From assembly GCA_002702965.1 (NCBI GenBank), contig PADE01000272.1:31800-39064 (forward strand): a DNA stretch of 7,265 nucleotides. Reading direction: 5' to 3'. Shown piece by piece: positions 5,691 through 7,265 of this stretch. The notes beneath the pieces are model-generated. The model was not told the origin of the DNA. It saw nothing but the letters and a program-made list of their open reading frames with translations, and searched no databases. Position numbers and translations under genes: made by a program. Every line of letters begins with the position of its first letter. Positions within the stretch are counted from its first letter, which is position 1. The DNA comes from Planctomycetaceae bacterium. GTDB taxonomy: Bacteria > Planctomycetota > Planctomycetia > Pirellulales > Pirellulaceae.

Positions 5691-7142
5691 TCATCCAAAT
5701 AGCGCACGACCCCCCGGAATCAACGGCAGCGGTTGCCCCTGTCTGGTTAACAGGGGCGCATGGGGATCGATCCCCAAGGCGCTAAAGATGGTCGCCGCCA
5801 GATCCTCCGGAGTCACCGGCCTTTCAAGGGGGTAGGCTGCGTGTCGGTCTGAGGTTCCGTACAGCGTACCACCGGCGATTCCCGCGCCCGCCAAGACCGC
5901 CGGAAAACAGTAGCTCCAGTGGTCCCGGCCATCGGGCGAGCCCCGGTTCTCGTAACGGGGTGTGCGCCCCATTTCACCAACGCATACGACCAGTGTCTCT
6001 TCGAGCAACCCCCGCTGGCGGAGATCCTCCAGCAGCGCCGAGAACCCCTGATCCAGCCCGGGAAGCAAATGGTCCCGCAAGCTCGTGGAGAGCTTCTCGT
6101 GCGAATCCCATCCCGACGGGGCGCCATCGGGCATATCCCAGATCACGGTCACAAATCGGGCGCCCGCTTCGATCATCCGGCGGCCCACGATTAGCGACTG
6201 CCCAAACAGATTGCGTCCGTATCGGTCGCGCAGCCGATCCGGCTCGCGGCGGATTTCGAGCGCGTCGCGCAGCGCCGGCGAGGTCAGCATCTCCCATGCC
6301 TGTTGGCTGACCTGGCGGTGTTGCCCGATCGGAGCGGCCTCCAACAGATTCTGCCGAGCGCGGTCGAACTGGTCGAGCAGGCTGCGGCGGCGATCGAGGC
6401 GATCGAGCGAGACGGCCGGCTGCGGCCGCAATCCCTGAAACTGGAAATTCAATTCGTCGTCGGAGCAGGGCCGGTAATAGGGATTGTCGCCGTGCGCGCG
6501 CTTGCGAATCCGGGTCGCCAACGCATTGTACTGGCGACCGAGCCAACCTCCGTACTGGCCCAGACGATCGTAGCGACCGCCGAGTTGGATTTCTCCGTGG
6601 CGGTTGGGCAGATAGACATAGCTCGGCAGTGGTGACACACGTCCTCCCCGCCGCCGGTCGAGAAACTCGACCACCGATCCCATCGCGGGCCAGTCGTTGG
6701 GGGCCGCGTTGACGTTCGCGGGACCCCGTTCGGCGGGCGGCATCGGATGTCCCGTTTGAATGTAGTGCGCGGCGTTGTGATCGTTTTGGGGATGGTTGAG
6801 GGTGCGCACCACACAGTACTGGTCTGAAGCAGCCGCCAGGCGAGGCAGATGCTCACAGATTCGCAAGCCAGCGGTTCGGGCCGCGATGGTCTTGAACGGG
6901 CCGCGGATATGACTGGCCGCGTCCGGTTTCATATCAAACGTTTCGAGCTGACTGGGTCCACCAAATAAGTAGACAAACAGTACCGACTTGGCGCGTGCAG
7001 CGGTCGCCAGGCGGGCCGCCTCGAGGGCTTCGAGTTGTGTGCGGTGCAGACCAAATAGCCCGGCGCCACCCGCCTGCAGCAACTGTCGTCGGCTGAGGCC
7101 ATTACAGAGTCGACGTTGTCGGCCTAGGAGAGTTAGCATCAT
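5691..7142 (-). CDS. DUF1501 family protein with twin-arginine signal
   Basis: Exported protein of 483 residues from the DUF1501 family, which belongs to the alkaline-phosphatase/sulfatase-like fold and is abundant in planctomycetes; its reaction is not established. SRRQLLQAGGAGLFGL (17-32) is a Tat signal. The fold begins at SVLFVYLFGGPSQLETFDMKPDA (53-75), followed by CVVRTLNHPQNDHNAAHYIQTGH (110-132), PSGWDSHE (342-349), GEMGRTPRYE (389-398) and GRDHWSYCFPAVLAGAG (405-421), all characteristic blocks with Asp and His residues suited to metal binding. The end, LFG, is near the usual C-terminus, so it appears intact. The start is one of two adjacent ATGs (7142 or 7139). GGGA lies four or seven bases ahead. 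The open frame continues upstream to 7238 but overlaps the preceding gene out of frame. The first ATG overlaps the upstream stop (ATGA), so the pair is probably co-translated. Confidence 0.93.
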   Translation of the reverse strand: MMLTLLGRQRRLCNGLSRRQLLQAGGAGLFGLHRTQLEALEAARLATAARAKSVLFVYLFGGPSQLETFDMKPDAASHIRGPFKTIAARTAGLRICEHLPRLAAASDQYCVVRTLNHPQNDHNAAHYIQTGHPMPPAERGPANVNAAPNDWPAMGSVVEFLDRRRGGRVSPLPSYVYLPNRHGEIQLGGRYDRLGQYGGWLGRQYNALATRIRKRAHGDNPYYRPCSDDELNFQFQGLRPQPAVSLDRLDRRRSLLDQFDRARQNLLEAAPIGQHRQVSQQAWEMLTSPALRDALEIRREPDRLRDRYGRNLFGQSLIVGRRMIEAGARFVTVIWDMPDGAPSGWDSHEKLSTSLRDHLLPGLDQGFSALLEDLRQRGLLEETLVVCVGEMGRTPRYENRGSPDGRDHWSYCFPAVLAGAGIAGGTLYGTSDRHAAYPLERPVTPEDLAATIFSALGIDPHAPLLTRQGQPLPLIPGGRALFG

Positions 7143-7265
7143 TGCGTCCCGACAGAAACCGGCTCTGGCAACGCGATCACCCCGCGGCGCTCGGCAGCTC
7201 GTCCAAAATCGACCCCATGATAGTCTCCCGGAAGGCAAATCGCCATGTTCACCGCCTGCCAGACA
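7139..7265 (-). CDS. C-terminal end of an unrecognised gene upstream of DUF1501
   Basis: Forty-one sense codons and a TGA are visible; the rest lies beyond the right edge. The visible protein begins VWQAVNMAICLPGDYHGV and ends ALPEPVSVGTQ. Third positions are mostly G or C and the composition is ordinary, unlike the arginine- and serine-rich alternative frame. The TGA (7141-7139) overlaps the ATG of the DUF1501 gene, which supports a real coding end. DUF1501 genes in planctomycetes are usually preceded by DUF1549/DUF1553 (cytochrome-c-like) genes. I cannot match this tail to that family, nor to any other. Confidence 0.6.
   Translation of the reverse strand, partial: VWQAVNMAICLPGDYHGVDFGRAAERRGVIALPEPVSVGTQ

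Noticed and set aside
7143..7238. N-terminal extension of the DUF1501 protein by 32 residues
   Set aside because: The added residues would push the twin-arginine signal inward and overlap the upstream gene out of frame. The ATG pair at 7142/7139 places the signal normally.

Overview
The window looks like chromosomal DNA from a GC-rich planctomycete (phylum Planctomycetota). The main evidence is a DUF1501 protein with a twin-arginine signal, a family greatly expanded in that phylum. The density of Gfo/Idh/MocA-type sugar oxidoreductases and a small two- to three-span membrane protein also fit. The phylum assignment is inferred from protein character, not from a marker gene. I see no tRNA, rRNA, CRISPR array, insertion sequence or phage gene.

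Layout: (1) On the minus strand, 1-1387 holds hpt (hypoxanthine phosphoribosyltransferase, GTG start) followed, through an ATGA stop/start overlap, by a GT4-type glycosyltransferase that runs off the left edge. (2) On the plus strand, 1513-4340 holds an alpha/beta-hydrolase of the esterase type (TTG start), a Gfo/Idh/MocA oxidoreductase and a short-chain dehydrogenase. GC-rich hairpins separate them, and the last two share a similar 26-base leader with the ribosome binding site. (3) On the minus strand, converging on the dehydrogenase, lie an RraA-like/HMG-aldolase-like protein (4388-5062) and a small membrane protein (5128-5436). (4) After a 254-base gap with several inverted repeats, a DUF1501 protein (5691-7142, minus) is preceded by the last 41 codons of an unrecognised gene, again with an ATGA overlap.

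Working together: the two NAD(P)-type dehydrogenases, the hydrolase and the aldolase-like RraA protein would fit a small catabolic module for a sugar or sugar-acid substrate (ester or lactone cleavage, two oxidations, retro-aldol cleavage). No substrate can be read from the sequence, and the RraA-like gene is on the opposite strand, so this is only a hypothesis. hpt plus glycosyltransferase, and the DUF1501 pair, look like separate transcription units.

Nothing here is clearly a new kind of system. The best leads are the paired leaders of the two dehydrogenase genes, the five-residue insertion in the dehydrogenase's dinucleotide loop, the substituted residue in the Gfo/Idh motif, and the unidentified partner of the DUF1501 gene.
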